Shown here: positions 22,437-31,503 of the stretch, piece by piece
How the letters are laid out: the number at the start of each line of letters is the position of its first letter
Numbering within the stretch: position 1 is the first letter of the stretch
Assembly: GCF_010093595.1 (NCBI RefSeq)
Contig: NW_022985443.1
Span: 573,345 to 637,344 of the forward strand
DNA from: Mytilinidion resinicola
Taxonomy: Eukaryota > Ascomycota > Dothideomycetes > Mytilinidiales > Mytilinidiaceae
DNA length: 64,000 bases
Reading direction: 5' to 3'
The notes under the pieces: generated by a model
Database searches by the model: none
What the model was told of the DNA's origin: nothing
What the model saw: the letters and a program-made list of their open reading frames with translations, nothing else
Position numbers and translations under genes: made by a program

Positions 22437-23080
22437 GGAAGCTGGTAGAGGCATTTACCGATGAGGTAATGAAAGAGATTTGGATCTGGTTCATATGCTA
22501 CGCATTCATTAATCGTAAGTGTGATTCGAATGGGAGAGGACTGGCCCTCCATAGCTAACAGCAAACCTTCATACTTAAGCCCGTGTTTGCAATCTGCAGT
22601 GCTGACACCCGAGATAGGTTAGTCAATAGCTCGAGTTTGGTGATTCTCGGACGCTGTGGGGTTGGCTGGTAGGAGAGGGCCGCGATGTATATGGTCAAGG
22701 CAAGCAGCAGTGACCGGTGTTGGAGAATGGAGGCGTTTTGGGGATAAAGGATAGCTGGGGGCTGGGGCAACCAGCTGCGTCCAAATATGGCCCACTGGTC
22801 ACTGCGCCGCAGAAGGCTAAGGTATATTCTTATTGCTTTTGTCGAAGACTGCAGATGGTTGCCCTACGAAACTCACCGGTCATGCCTGCCAGGCTGGCAG
22901 GCGATAGAAATTTTATTAATTAGATAACTAGCCAGCTGGTCAACAGCGAAAATTTGAAGCGATCCTTTCAGAAACCTCAATACTTACGCCTTTCATGTGT
23001 CTCGTCCGTACCTATTATTTCCAGGGTTGCTGCTGTGCCGATTAGAGTGTCTGGGAAGAGACAGATGACTGTGGCGGACA
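22437..23080. other. intergenic stretch
   Basis: No convincing gene. Short frames on both strands lack motifs. Confidence 0.4.
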
Positions 23081-23602
23081 TTGTTTCGGGTAGCGATGTC
23101 ACGTGGACTAGAGGAAACCCAGACCGGCCGGGGAGCTGCCCTGACTGTGCCTACAAGACGTCTTCAAACGCGCCTTCAAACACGCTCGTGGCCTCCAGTT
23201 CCACCCCAACGGAACGTCCTCTGGCATCGCTCTTATCGCCTCCGATCCGCGTTCTCATCATCACTAGCCCAGCTCTTCTTGATTTCTATCGATCCGAAAC
23301 TCCAGGCAGACACACGGCTTATTCGTGCATTCTTCATACGAAAGCTCGGCCTTGCTGAGACAGATGTGGTCACAGGAATAATACGGCACTTAATCACGAG
23401 AACTGCTCGACACGTTTGGATAATATTCGACTACGGCGTTCCCGAGAATAGCGACAATCCTCCAGTTGCTACTTTCAAGGTATTGGATAGGCGCAGCTTT
23501 CCAACTAAGACATTCCAACACCCAGGACTAGAGAAAGAAGTGAATGATACTGTGGAAATATGGGGTCGGAGAGCTAGCTACGCATGGTGCAAAATTTCCT
23601 AG
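23081..23602 (+). pseudogene. hypothetical protein fragment
   Basis: The second half of this frame, from about 23,290, looks like real protein (LISIDPKLQADTRLIRAF, RKLGLAETDVVTGIIRHL, HVWIIFDYGVPENSDN). An earlier piece in another frame (DVFKRAFKHARGLQFHPNG, about 23,158) also looks coding, which suggests a frameshift or intron. I do not recognise a family. Probably a decayed or partial gene. Confidence 0.35.
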
Positions 23603-24175
23603 TTAAACCGATCTTCGGAAAGATCGAGACGCATGAGAACATGCGAAGCATTAATTTGCGGCGATCCATCATTATGTAAGCTCTTATGTGAGATATTGTG
23701 GCCTGTACATTGCTAAGATACATATAGAAGCTATTGCTGGTAGCTGTTATGTGGGGATTGGCAAGTTGGTAGAGCTGGCTCATTCTCCATTATGCGCATT
23801 TTGAAGGCTTCTAGCTTTAACCTGCCTCCGCATTTTTGAGGTCAACATCTCTACCAATTGCACGTGCCTATTTATTCCCTCGTTGTTTTGGTCGTCGAAG
23901 GTGTGGGAAGCGTAGGGCGGGCTGAAGGGCACAGGAGGATGTACAATCAGAGGAAAGTGGCGGCAGCCCATGAAAGGGCCACAGAGAATATCTGCAGACC
24001 AGGTGCGAACTCAAATCTCCTAAAATCCTACATATCTATAACCATGATTCAAATCCCCAGTGGCTCTGGCATCATATTCATGCATTCCCTTTCAAACCAT
24101 GGCGCGAAGACATCGCGGGTCCTGCAAGCAAGAAGCTGGATAGTAGCGACAATTTGGTAGACGCCGAGGGCGGAA
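23603..24175. other. intergenic stretch
   Basis: Nothing assigned; short frames only. Confidence 0.4.
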
Positions 24176-24656
24176 TTGGTACTGCAATCAGTCTGGCTAT
24201 ACATTCGTCCGCGTTTTCAATTTGCTGTCTCTACAACCCTAGCCAGTCTCTTCACTTCGCCTTGCCAATTCTTCTCTACTCAGCAGTCGGGCAACCTCGA
24301 TGGCGTGTCATGCATCGAGACGACGAACCAAGCAGAGAAGTTTAGCCAAACACAGTACAGCTCTCAGGCAATGCTCAGACCTCACATCGAATTACGCCCA
24401 CCTCACCATTCTCGTCGACGTAGCGCAGTTGCGGTACGCGGCAATCGTGCTCGCGACGATTCTAGGCTTAGCCATCTTGTTAGTAGCACTGTTCATGTAC
24501 TTTAAGTCAAAGCGATGGACAGCGAAAGGCGTTGAGTGGAAAGAGGGAGACAATGTGGAATTGAAGAAGAAGTTTATGGAGATGGAGATGGAGATGGAAG
24601 AGGGTACGGGGGTTCCGAAGAACGGGCTCGGGGGTCGGTGGTGTTCGGTGCTCTAA
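24176..24656 (+). CDS. possible single-pass membrane protein, frames uncertain
   Basis: From 24,300 to 24,656 a frame carries one clear transmembrane helix (LRYAAIVLATILGLAILLV) followed by basic FKSKRW and a charged tail with a short Met-Glu repeat (about 24,575-24,600). An upstream frame (24176-24505) ends in a Thr/Ser/Gln-rich, Cys-containing segment that could be extracellular. The two would need an intron or frameshift to join. Type I surface protein is a guess. Confidence 0.35.
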
Positions 24657-24925
24657 CAGCGTTGAAGAGGAATGGAGAAGGGGAAATTTGTGAAGTTAGG
24701 CGTGTGTGTTTATTATTGAACGATGAAAGAGATTAGTCAGCGGTGGTAAAAGAAGGTAAGTATTTCATCAAAACATTCCCTAATACGACAGACAACATTT
24801 TTGATCTTCCTCCTTACAGCACTACTAATCCTGCCTCAAAACGACCGTTCTCCTCCGGATGGCGTCACGTTTGCTTTCCATCACTTAACTCACTCTCTGC
24901 CCTTTGGCTCCTGTGATTAGTCAAG

Positions 24926-25424
24926 TCAGAAAGGCAAAATATCCTTTAACCATTTCCTCAGCCTCCTCCCTTGCTTTTTCAGTTGTTTCTCCCACCACTC
25001 CGTCTCCTCCTCCTCGGGCCTGTCAGGCACTTCATGCGGTTCCTCGGGTGGGTGCGGGTCAGGGATTTCGTGGTCAGGGAGGGGGTTCGGGGAAAGGATT
25101 GCCGATTTCGAGCTTGTTCTTGTCGGGTGGGTTGTCGGATGGGTTCTGAGGAATGTTGTTGTTGAGGAGGGTGGCGTTTTGGTTTGCGGTTGTCGATGCG
25201 TCTGAGGCGCCGTTGGAGTGTTTGCCTCCACCGTGGGATCCGCCATGGGAGCCAGTGTGACCTCCGCCAGTGTGGGATCTGGAATGTCCGCCGGCGGAGT
25301 GGCGGTGGTGTGATCCGCCTGTGGGTGTATTAAGTAGTGCTGGATTCGTCCATATCTGGTTTACTGTTTGCCAGGGGGGTATGCCGCCGCTGTAGATACC
25401 GCCGCCGTGGTGGCCTCCGGGCAT
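24926..25424 (-). pseudogene. His/Gly/Ser-rich protein with a one-base frame break
   Basis: Starts at 25424 (MPGGHHGGGIYSGG). The first part is low complexity (GGGHTGSHGGSHGGG). The frame ends at about 25,074 after NPFPEPPP, while the next frame continues with DHEIPDPHPPEEPHEV and an acidic-then-basic tail, WWEKQLKKQGRRLRKWLKDI, ending at 24926. A single-base slip near 25,080 joins the two. No splice signals fit. May be a decayed gene, an assembly error or a real two-exon gene that I misread. Function unknown. Confidence 0.4.
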
Positions 25425-25757
25425 CGTATGAGGAAGTTTTAGAAGAGTGAGAGGTGTGAGAAGATGGGCAGTCTCGCGGGGTCTTACAACCTCGATGTGT
25501 CAGATTAATGACGAGGATAATAGCCTTTGCGAAATCAGACCTGCGACTAGTAATTGGTTTGTTGGACATTACGAGTCTTTTATATCTTTTTCTTCTCCGA
25601 GCAAGTCAGAGCATAGCCAGTGAAGTTACGATCATCTTGTGCCGCAGTCATATCGAGTATCCGCTGGAAAGTCAACTGCTGCTTTTGAGGTGCTTATTAG
25701 CAGCCAGTCAGATGCTCCTACGTACATCTATCTACGCGCATCAGCTTGGCTCGCAGT

Positions 25758-26170
25758 GTACAGCTGAAGACTCAGTTCGCTCGAACTCAGCTGAATGCTC
25801 TGTTTGTCACCGTTGCCACCTGCAAACCTCTTTTTACTATATAGTTTCTCGTTAGCACCTCAATACAACTGAACTCAGGTTGAAATTGATGTGAACTCTG
25901 ATTTCTATAGACGTCTAGCTAGTTGTATATATACTAGGGGAAGGAAGGGGGCCACCCCCAGGGTGGCGCGCTAGTAAGTTCAGATGAGCCCTGCACAGCT
26001 GAGGCTTCAGCTCGGTTCTCTACAGCTGAGATTTCAGCTGGGTTCTCTACAGCTGATGTTCGGAGAGTAGCTTTCTGGCATATGAGTTGTTGATCCTAGG
26101 TTGTAGTGCTGCAACCTGAGTACTGATGCTTCCTTCACTGATCCGTTGCCCTTCCTACGCCAGCTGCCAC
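25758..26170 (+). repeat. dispersed repeat R1, copy b (interrupted by MITE copy 1)
   Basis: Homologous to 15578-15726 on both sides of the 249 bp MITE at 25873-26121. Carries an additional CAGCTGAA-type stretch near 25,795. It runs directly into the leucyl-tRNA synthetase relic, so R1 may derive from that gene's upstream region. Confidence 0.7.
25873..26121 (+). mobile_element. MITE family M1, copy 1
   Basis: 249 bp with terminal inverted repeat ACTCAGGTTG / CAACCTGAGT and a 5 bp target duplication ACTGA (25868-25872 and 26122-26126). The inside has several CAGCTGAG-type short repeats and a GGGGGCCACCCCCAGGGTGGCGCG hairpin-prone block in pieces. No coding capacity. Copy 2 is an inverted copy of the same length at 27298-27546; R1 copy a shows the empty site. 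Confidence 0.88.
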
Positions 26171-26431
26171 CAGCTCCCACAACAAGATGCCATGGCTCAA
26201 GCAAGCCATTGATTGGGTGCCACCGTACCTATTTCAGGCTGTACCAGCGGTCTACGCCGAGCTATTCATCTCAAATGTTCTCCTCTATCGGTTCGAAGAT
26301 TGACTTTCAGGCTCTCGAACGAAAATGGCGGGCAAAATGGGATTCTCGGGGAACAAAGATACAATAAGAGCGAGAAATATGTCTCTAAAATAATCCCATA
26401 ATCCCGTTCTACGTGGACCACATCGCAGGCC
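26171..26431 (+). pseudogene. mitochondrial leucyl-tRNA synthetase 5' relic
   Basis: The frame from 26146 has a basic, Ser-rich presequence-like start and then IDFQALERKWRAKWDS (about 26,299-26,346), the opening signature of LeuRS (xFxxLxxKWxxxW). After a frameshift near 26,350 another frame reads NKSEKYVSKIIP, matching the family's KYYVLSMFPYPSG. No HMGH motif or later domain follows. Truncated relic. Confidence 0.5.
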
Positions 26432-26966
26432 CACAATAATGGGGACACTCCAGTCGATACTGTAAGGAAACGAGCCACTGCTCCTCGGAACGGCAAGACA
26501 AGCATGGTTGGCCAGATTCTTTCTATCTACGATACTGCCCCATCGGACTCTCGACTGGAAAACGTCCATGCCTACAGCCAGATATACGGCACAGACGTCG
26601 TTTGAACTTGCGCTATTTTCAGTCAAGGCGCTGATACGGATTTTCCTATCCATGAGCAATCAGTAATCAACACTCAAAAGTGGTTCGAACGCGCTTAGGA
26701 CGCCGTATAGATTGCCTATACATTATATGAAGCCACCCAAACCCATCCTTCAGTCACGCTTCCCGACCCCGAAACACGCGATGACCCGGATATTTCTCAG
26801 GTTGTGAAGAAGCAGTTCTGTGTTGATTTGAAGAGGCATAAGGCCCGTATATATAGCCTATGAAAGGGGGGGGGTACTCCCCTGTTCCCCATTGTTACGG
26901 ATATGGAAGGATGTAACGCCACTGACACGCTAGTAGTGGCAACCTGAGTATATTACTGACAAGATC
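26432..26966. pseudogene. decayed coding-like sequence
   Basis: The + strand reads protein-like in pieces broken by stops (for example RKRATAPRNGKTSMVGQI at about 26,466, then PSVTLPDPETRDDPDISQVV at about 26,750). No family recognised. Probably the remains of a gene. A G10 run lies at 26865-26874. Confidence 0.3.
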
Positions 26967-27778
26967 ATGGACTCCGATATGGACTCTATTGGATCCTTTG
27001 TCCATGTGCCTCCGGAGAGTCCGGGAACACTCGACCGGGATACAGATGAACGCACTCGCGCTCTTTGGCTTGCCTCGCAGGAAGCTATTTTGTCGATGAC
27101 TTGCGAGTCAAAATCAGTGGACCCTGATGAAGTCTGGTTCCGACTCAACAGCCTCGTTTCTTCGATTATTCGTTATGAGGGAGAATATGGCCCCCTTAGG
27201 ATCGACTGTAGCGTTCATTATCACTCGACTCGGATTCTACTATCACTTCTTGCACTTTTTGCACCGTCATTCGCAGAAGAATGTTGGTTTGCGTTACACT
27301 CAGGTTGCAGCACTACAACCTAGGATCAACAACTCATATGCTAGAAAGCTACTCCGAACATCAGCTGTAGAGAACACAGCTGAGATCTCAGCTGTGGAGA
27401 GCCCAGCTGAAAACTCAGCTGTGCAGTGTTCAGCTGAACTTACTAGCGCGCCACCCCGGGGGTGGCCCCCCTTCCTTCCCCTAGTATATATACAACTAGC
27501 TAGACGTCTATAGAAATCAGAGTTCACATCAATTTTCAACCTGAGTGTTACACTACGGACAAGATCAGTGGCGCGACCGGGAAATCCTTGAAGAACATGA
27601 AGAACTCTATGAAGAAGAGAAAAGTGATACAGAGAGCCATTTTGCACACGATAAAGATTTGCTATGTGAAGCTCTCATGAAATACGGATACCCAGATCTT
27701 GCAAGACGAAGCAATCCTTGTACCTTATCGTCGATCTTTGCTCAACCGATTCCTGTTCCTGCTTTCTACATTTTTTGA
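26967..27778 (+). pseudogene. hypothetical gene interrupted by MITE copy 2
   Basis: Frame from 26967 (MDSDMDSIGSFVHVPP) runs to CWFALH at 27297, where the MITE starts. After the MITE the frame continues YGQDQWRDREILEEHEEL and ends at 27778. Removing 27298-27546 plus one GTTAC gives a continuous 185-codon frame. The protein is acidic, with a coiled-coil-like EEHEELYEEEK segment and a hydrophobic LLSLLALFAPSF stretch. No family recognised. As it stands it ends 9 codons after the insertion. Confidence 0.6.
27298..27546 (-). mobile_element. MITE family M1, copy 2
   Basis: 249 bp, inverted relative to copy 1, with ACTCAGGTTG / CAACCTGAGT ends and 5 bp duplication GTTAC (27293-27297 and 27547-27551). 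Sits inside an open frame, see the interrupted gene 26967-27778. Same length as copy 1, which suggests recent spread. Confidence 0.9.
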
Positions 27779-28236
27779 TACGCTTGCAGCAATCTCGCGC
27801 CCCCTTATGGTTCGTTCCACGAGCAGTCGCTGTAAACATGCCGACCGCTTCTGGGGACGGAGTGACCCAGCCACCTAGCCAATGTGCCTTGCGTTTTGGC
27901 GTCTCGAGTCTGGTCCATTGGCAAAATGATCCACCGATACCCGATGCCTTCCAGGTCACATACAAAGCTATACGGTTCGTGCATGTACAAAAAGATTCAT
28001 AAGACGCACAAGCGATGTCCAGCCAACATTGCATGGTAAAGGCGCCATGTCATGTAGAGACTACTGACTCGACAAGATGAGCTGCTGGACTTCAACCCAT
28101 GGGAACTCCCCTCCGAAAAAACTGGCCCAAGCTAGCGGATGATTTCTGCTCCGAAATCGACCGCTGCGTAGAAGCCTCACTGCCCAGCCTCCTGACCGCT
28201 CGACACTAGAGTAGACGCATACTGGTGACACGTTAG
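27779..28236. other. intergenic stretch
   Basis: No convincing gene or repeat seen. Confidence 0.4.
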
Positions 28237-28812
28237 CTACATACAAAACATAACCGTCAACCTATCCAAACATACATATTTACTGATGCTCTTTATCAGC
28301 ACATGCCCCAGAACCTCCCAAGGGAACACCTTGATGGCTATTATGAGTATGCGCGGCATGGGATTCGGGAATTTCATGATAACGTTGAAAAACTTCTCAG
28401 TGTCCCCGCTCTTGGAAATCGTGGTCGGCTTGAAATTTTCTAAGTTTCGGCGAATGCGGTCCTTCTGTTCCTTCGACATCCGTACCCCTAGTAGAAACTC
28501 GAGAAGGACAAAAATGTCCGTGCTAGTGATATAGCACCCGCCCTTCTCTTCCCACAGTATACAGCTGACGCAACCACTATTCAAGTAGTGTTCTGGTGAC
28601 ACCGGCCCAAAGGATGTGGTTATCGTGGCCCCTGACTGGCTTCTTCGGAATTGGACCAGCCGCCGTCTAGCATCTAACTCGTCCTGGCTCCAGTGCTTGG
28701 CCATCTCTTCAAGGCCCTCTTTGATGTCCAGTTCCGGGCATGAGGCCTGAGACTGCGCATACGCCGAAGTGGCCTCATCAGAAGAGGGTACGACCGGGAT
28801 TCTGGCCTGAGT
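28237..28812 (-). pseudogene. DUF7082-like (MedA-type) C-terminal domain, partial
   Basis: After a likely acceptor (GCTACTCAG, about 28,813) the minus strand reads SSDEATSAYAQSQAS, then LEEMAKHWSQDELDARRRLVQF, SFGPVSPEHY, CVSCILWEEKGGCYITSTDI, LLEFLLGVRMSKEQKDRIRRNL and VFPWEVLGHVLIK. This matches what I recall of the DUF7082 domain in fungal Medusa-like developmental regulators (WSxxExxxxRRLVxF, ISCIxxEDKxECYVTSVD, RIRRNLExFxPxTVSK, KVFPWKxLxxALKK). The large N-terminal part of those proteins is not visible upstream, so this is a partial copy or relic. The change of K to E-V in FPWEVL and the missing tail suggest divergence. Confidence 0.6.
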
Positions 28813-28829
28813 AGCCGCAAGAGAGGCTT

Positions 28830-29374
28830 GCCATCAACCACACGGGGAGTCGCACATCGAAGCCACTTTACAGTTCCGGCCAATGATGGCGGCAACTGAA
28901 GGCATTCTCTTGAGGCGAGGCCGGTGCGGCAAGGATCAAAATTCGAGAACCTAGTATGGCGTTGACCTTTCATAGAGCCAGCTGGGCAGAGCACCGACAT
29001 GGTAATGACGCATGATGAGGCCAAGCACATCGCGCCACAGCGCCACGAATTACCCCTCCACAATGTTCCAGGCCGCCCGCTCGTGCACGGATCGGGTGTC
29101 TGTGGCTGCACAATCGGCAGCTAAGCGAAGGCTTCAGCCTTGAGCAGGACGACATTTCCTTGTCGAGCCCTTGAAGTACACGACGTCCACAAAAGCCATC
29201 AACCATACTGCAGGGGCAGAAAGATTCGATTCGCATCGGTTTCACGTATCCAAGCGTCGAAGAGGAAGGGCATGAAACATTTATTGAGCCTCTGCGCACA
29301 AGTCACGTGGTAGACTTGGCTTAACCCCACCAAACAGCTGGCCGAAACGCCAAGCCAACTGGCAACGACATATC
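28830..29374. other. stretch upstream of the DUF7082-like fragment
   Basis: Long minus-strand frames exist (28674-29111, 28970-29299), but their composition looks like out-of-frame translation. Might hide further exons of the DUF7082-like gene; none confirmed. Confidence 0.35.
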
Positions 29375-29566
29375 TTGCTTGCTCTTGGCCGCAATACTGT
29401 CAAGTCTAACGCCAAGAGACTTGCGCGAACCCTTGCAGAGCTAAGGCAATGTGTCGAAATAGAATGGGCAGCGTTAGAACTATCTAATACTGCTAGGTAT
29501 GTCGGGAATATGAATGAACGCTGTCAAGCTGTGATAAATGCAAAAGGAGGCTATACAAAATGGTGA
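29375..29566 (+). pseudogene. Tc1/mariner transposase C-terminal relic
   Basis: Reads KRLARTLAELRQCVEIEW and then NMNERCQAVINAKGGYTKW, stop. The ending matches Tc1-family transposases (TLxELxxxIxEEW...SMPRRCQAVIDAKGGxTKY). The catalytic DDE part is not present upstream. A short leftover of a DNA transposon. Confidence 0.6.
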
Positions 29567-29685
29567 ATGTACTAAGTAAATGTCAACAATACCATTCACA
29601 GTAGAATTAAGGATATATCTCTACCTAGAAAAGTGTTGTCTTAGGAGCTCCCCGGTATAGCCGATATACTCGGCTAGATAGATAC

Positions 29686-29952
29686 GTGTTTAGTAGCTCT
29701 AGGAGGGAACAGGTGCCTGAGAAGATGTCTAAGGACCACACCACCTTCCTCCGAATCCTTGTGGAACGTGTTTTTGAAAATCCTGCCACTTTGTCGACTA
29801 TATACGCTCAGTTCTCGTACCGTTCGAAAGATCCGGACTCGCTTGCCGTTTGCCTCTCCCCCACTCCGCCCCCAATGGATCAAGTCAATCATATTGATGT
29901 GACAATTACGCACAGCCTATCACTCGAGTTAGCATCTATAGATTCGCCCTAG
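29686..29952 (+). CDS. small hypothetical protein
   Basis: An 88-residue frame (MFSSSRREQVPEK; later TTFLRILVERVFENPATL). Plausible amphipathic helix but no family or paralogue seen. Lies just after the Tc1 relic and convergent with the zinc-finger gene. Could be chance. Confidence 0.25.
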   Translation: MFSSSRREQVPEKMSKDHTTFLRILVERVFENPATLSTIYAQFSYRSKDPDSLAVCLSPTPPPMDQVNHIDVTITHSLSLELASIDSP

Positions 29953-29961
29953 GTGTGCGTA

Positions 29962-30498
29962 CTAGGCGGTTACCTTCTTACATCTCTTACATGTCGTTGG
30001 GAGCGGATTGATCCCTATAGCACGACATAAAGAGTGCCACGCCGTTAGGTCATCTTCCGCACCGTACCAGAGGTCAAATTCTTGCCTAAGAGCGCTTTGG
30101 TATGTTTCCCAAATTTCGTTGCTTTCTGGACTTCCCGGAAGCCAGTTCAGGTGCTTTTGTAGATGTTTGTAGGACGTAGAGGGTGGCAGGGAAGAGTCGT
30201 ATTTGAATGAGGAAAAGGACTCGAAGAACCGATCGATCGGGCTGCCACTGCGTGTAAGTGTAGGACTATTCGGCTTTGACGCAGGAGTGGGTTTCTTGGG
30301 ATGAGCTAGCGCGTACTCCTCTTCTGTCAGGCCATAAGTTGTGAATGAATTCGTTATGCCGTTATTGACTAGACGTATAGTATTGTCGGAGAGGCGGGTA
30401 ATTAGGCGTTTTATGTGGTCGTCCTCGACAAGGTGGTACGGGCCGTCAGCAATTGGCATGGATATGTAGCAAATGTTGCACGTCCATATCGACGACAT
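29962..30498 (-). CDS. small C2H2/U1-type zinc-finger protein, possibly C-truncated
   Basis: I take the start at 30498 (MSSIWTCNICYISMPI) rather than 30519 because the zinc finger then opens the protein, as in relatives. The finger is C-x2-C...HL-x4-DH (WTCNIC, then YHLVEDDH), like the single-finger modules of RNA-binding U1/matrin types. A linker rich in Ser/Pro follows (residues about 60-110), then a conserved C-terminal helical module, FDLWYGAEDDLTAWHSLCRAIG, PLPTTCKRCKKV, that I have seen at the end of several fungal proteins, where it continues about 15 residues further. This one stops early. Function unknown. Confidence 0.5.
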   Translation of the reverse strand: MSSIWTCNICYISMPIADGPYHLVEDDHIKRLITRLSDNTIRLVNNGITNSFTTYGLTEEEYALAHPKKPTPASKPNSPTLTRSGSPIDRFFESFSSFKYDSSLPPSTSYKHLQKHLNWLPGSPESNEIWETYQSALRQEFDLWYGAEDDLTAWHSLCRAIGINPLPTTCKRCKKVTA

Positions 30499-30712
30499 AA
30501 CGGATAGCAAGAAGTTCACAGAGGATTTCCGAGTTTTTTGTTTGATGAATTTGGTTGCACTCAGCTATGCAGACTTGTCGCCCTAATTGAAAGCGGAATT
30601 TTGAATGTTACACAAAGGTCGTCATACATACCCCGCAAAAGAAAAAGCATCTCACAGTGATTTCATGTTGCCAGAAGAAACTTATCACGGCGTATGGTCC
30701 CGCAATTTCACT

Positions 30713-31227
30713 AGTTTAAAGGGGAGCGCTACTCGTACACCCCCTTTTCACTACACGTACACCCCCTAATCGCTACACGTACATCTCCCCTTCTTGGAGC
30801 TTTACCACCTCCTGATTGGCTCGGAGCACTGCTCCGTAGCCTCCGATTCGCTCGCTTAACTCGCTCACTAATTCCGAATGCTCTCTCCAAATGCGGCTAT
30901 GTACAACACAAGCAATTACATTATGCCAATTTGTATAGCCTTATGTACGAGCTCACGTACAAGCTTATATACAAGCTCACGTATAGCCTCACGTACGGCC
31001 TTGTATAGCATCACGTACGACCTCACGTACGAGCTTACGTACGGCCTCGTGTATAGCATCACGTACGGCCTTGCGTATATCATCACGTGTAGAGAGACGT
31101 AAAGGCGAATGCCCGGAGGAAGCTCCGGGCTCTCCGAGCCAATCAGAAGGTGGTGAAGCGCCAAGAGGGGGGGGGGGTTGTACGTGTAGTGAAAAGGGGG
31201 TGTACGAGTAGCGCTCCCCAGTTTAAA
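30713..31227. mobile_element. hAT-type MITE
   Basis: Element 30721-31219 (499 bp) with a perfect 41 bp terminal inverted repeat starting GGGGAGCGCTACTCGTACAC, flanked by an 8 bp target duplication AGTTTAAA (30713-30720 and 31220-31227). Eight base pairs is the hAT hallmark. The subterminal regions hold more ACACGTAC words and the centre is an array of CACGTAC/GTATAGC units (30945-31090). No coding capacity. A hAT transposase relic lies at 14.5-15.3 kb, though a link is not shown. Confidence 0.9.
30945..31090. repeat. imperfect tandem array of about 13-15 bp units inside the hAT MITE
   Basis: Repeats of the form CTCACGTAC(G/A)AGCTTA and CCTTGTATAGCATCACGTACGG. Both ACGTAC palindromes and inverted units are present. 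Such subterminal arrays can be transposase-binding sites; that is inference. Confidence 0.6.
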
Positions 31228-31503
31228 AGCTACTGCTTTGCCTTTATAATCTTAAAAATGCCAGTTGCCTATAAGGCTGAGTTTCCGTCCGTCCGCGTAT
31301 TAGTTATTAATTATAGTTATGACCGGAACAAATCCGGAGCGGACCCACTGCAAGAACTAGAACGGGGCCATGGCCACTATCCCTCCGCAGGACTAAGGAA
31401 GTCGAAAGCGAAGCTGTAGAAGAACAGAAATTAAAGTCGATGCTCTACTCACATTGAACCAGACCAAGATGAATATAAATCCAAACCCATTTTCATGCAT
31501 CCT

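Noticed and set aside
30945..31090. Array of short repeats that could suggest a CRISPR-like structure
   Set aside because: Units are imperfect, 13-15 bp, without unique spacers, and sit inside a MITE in a fungal genome.
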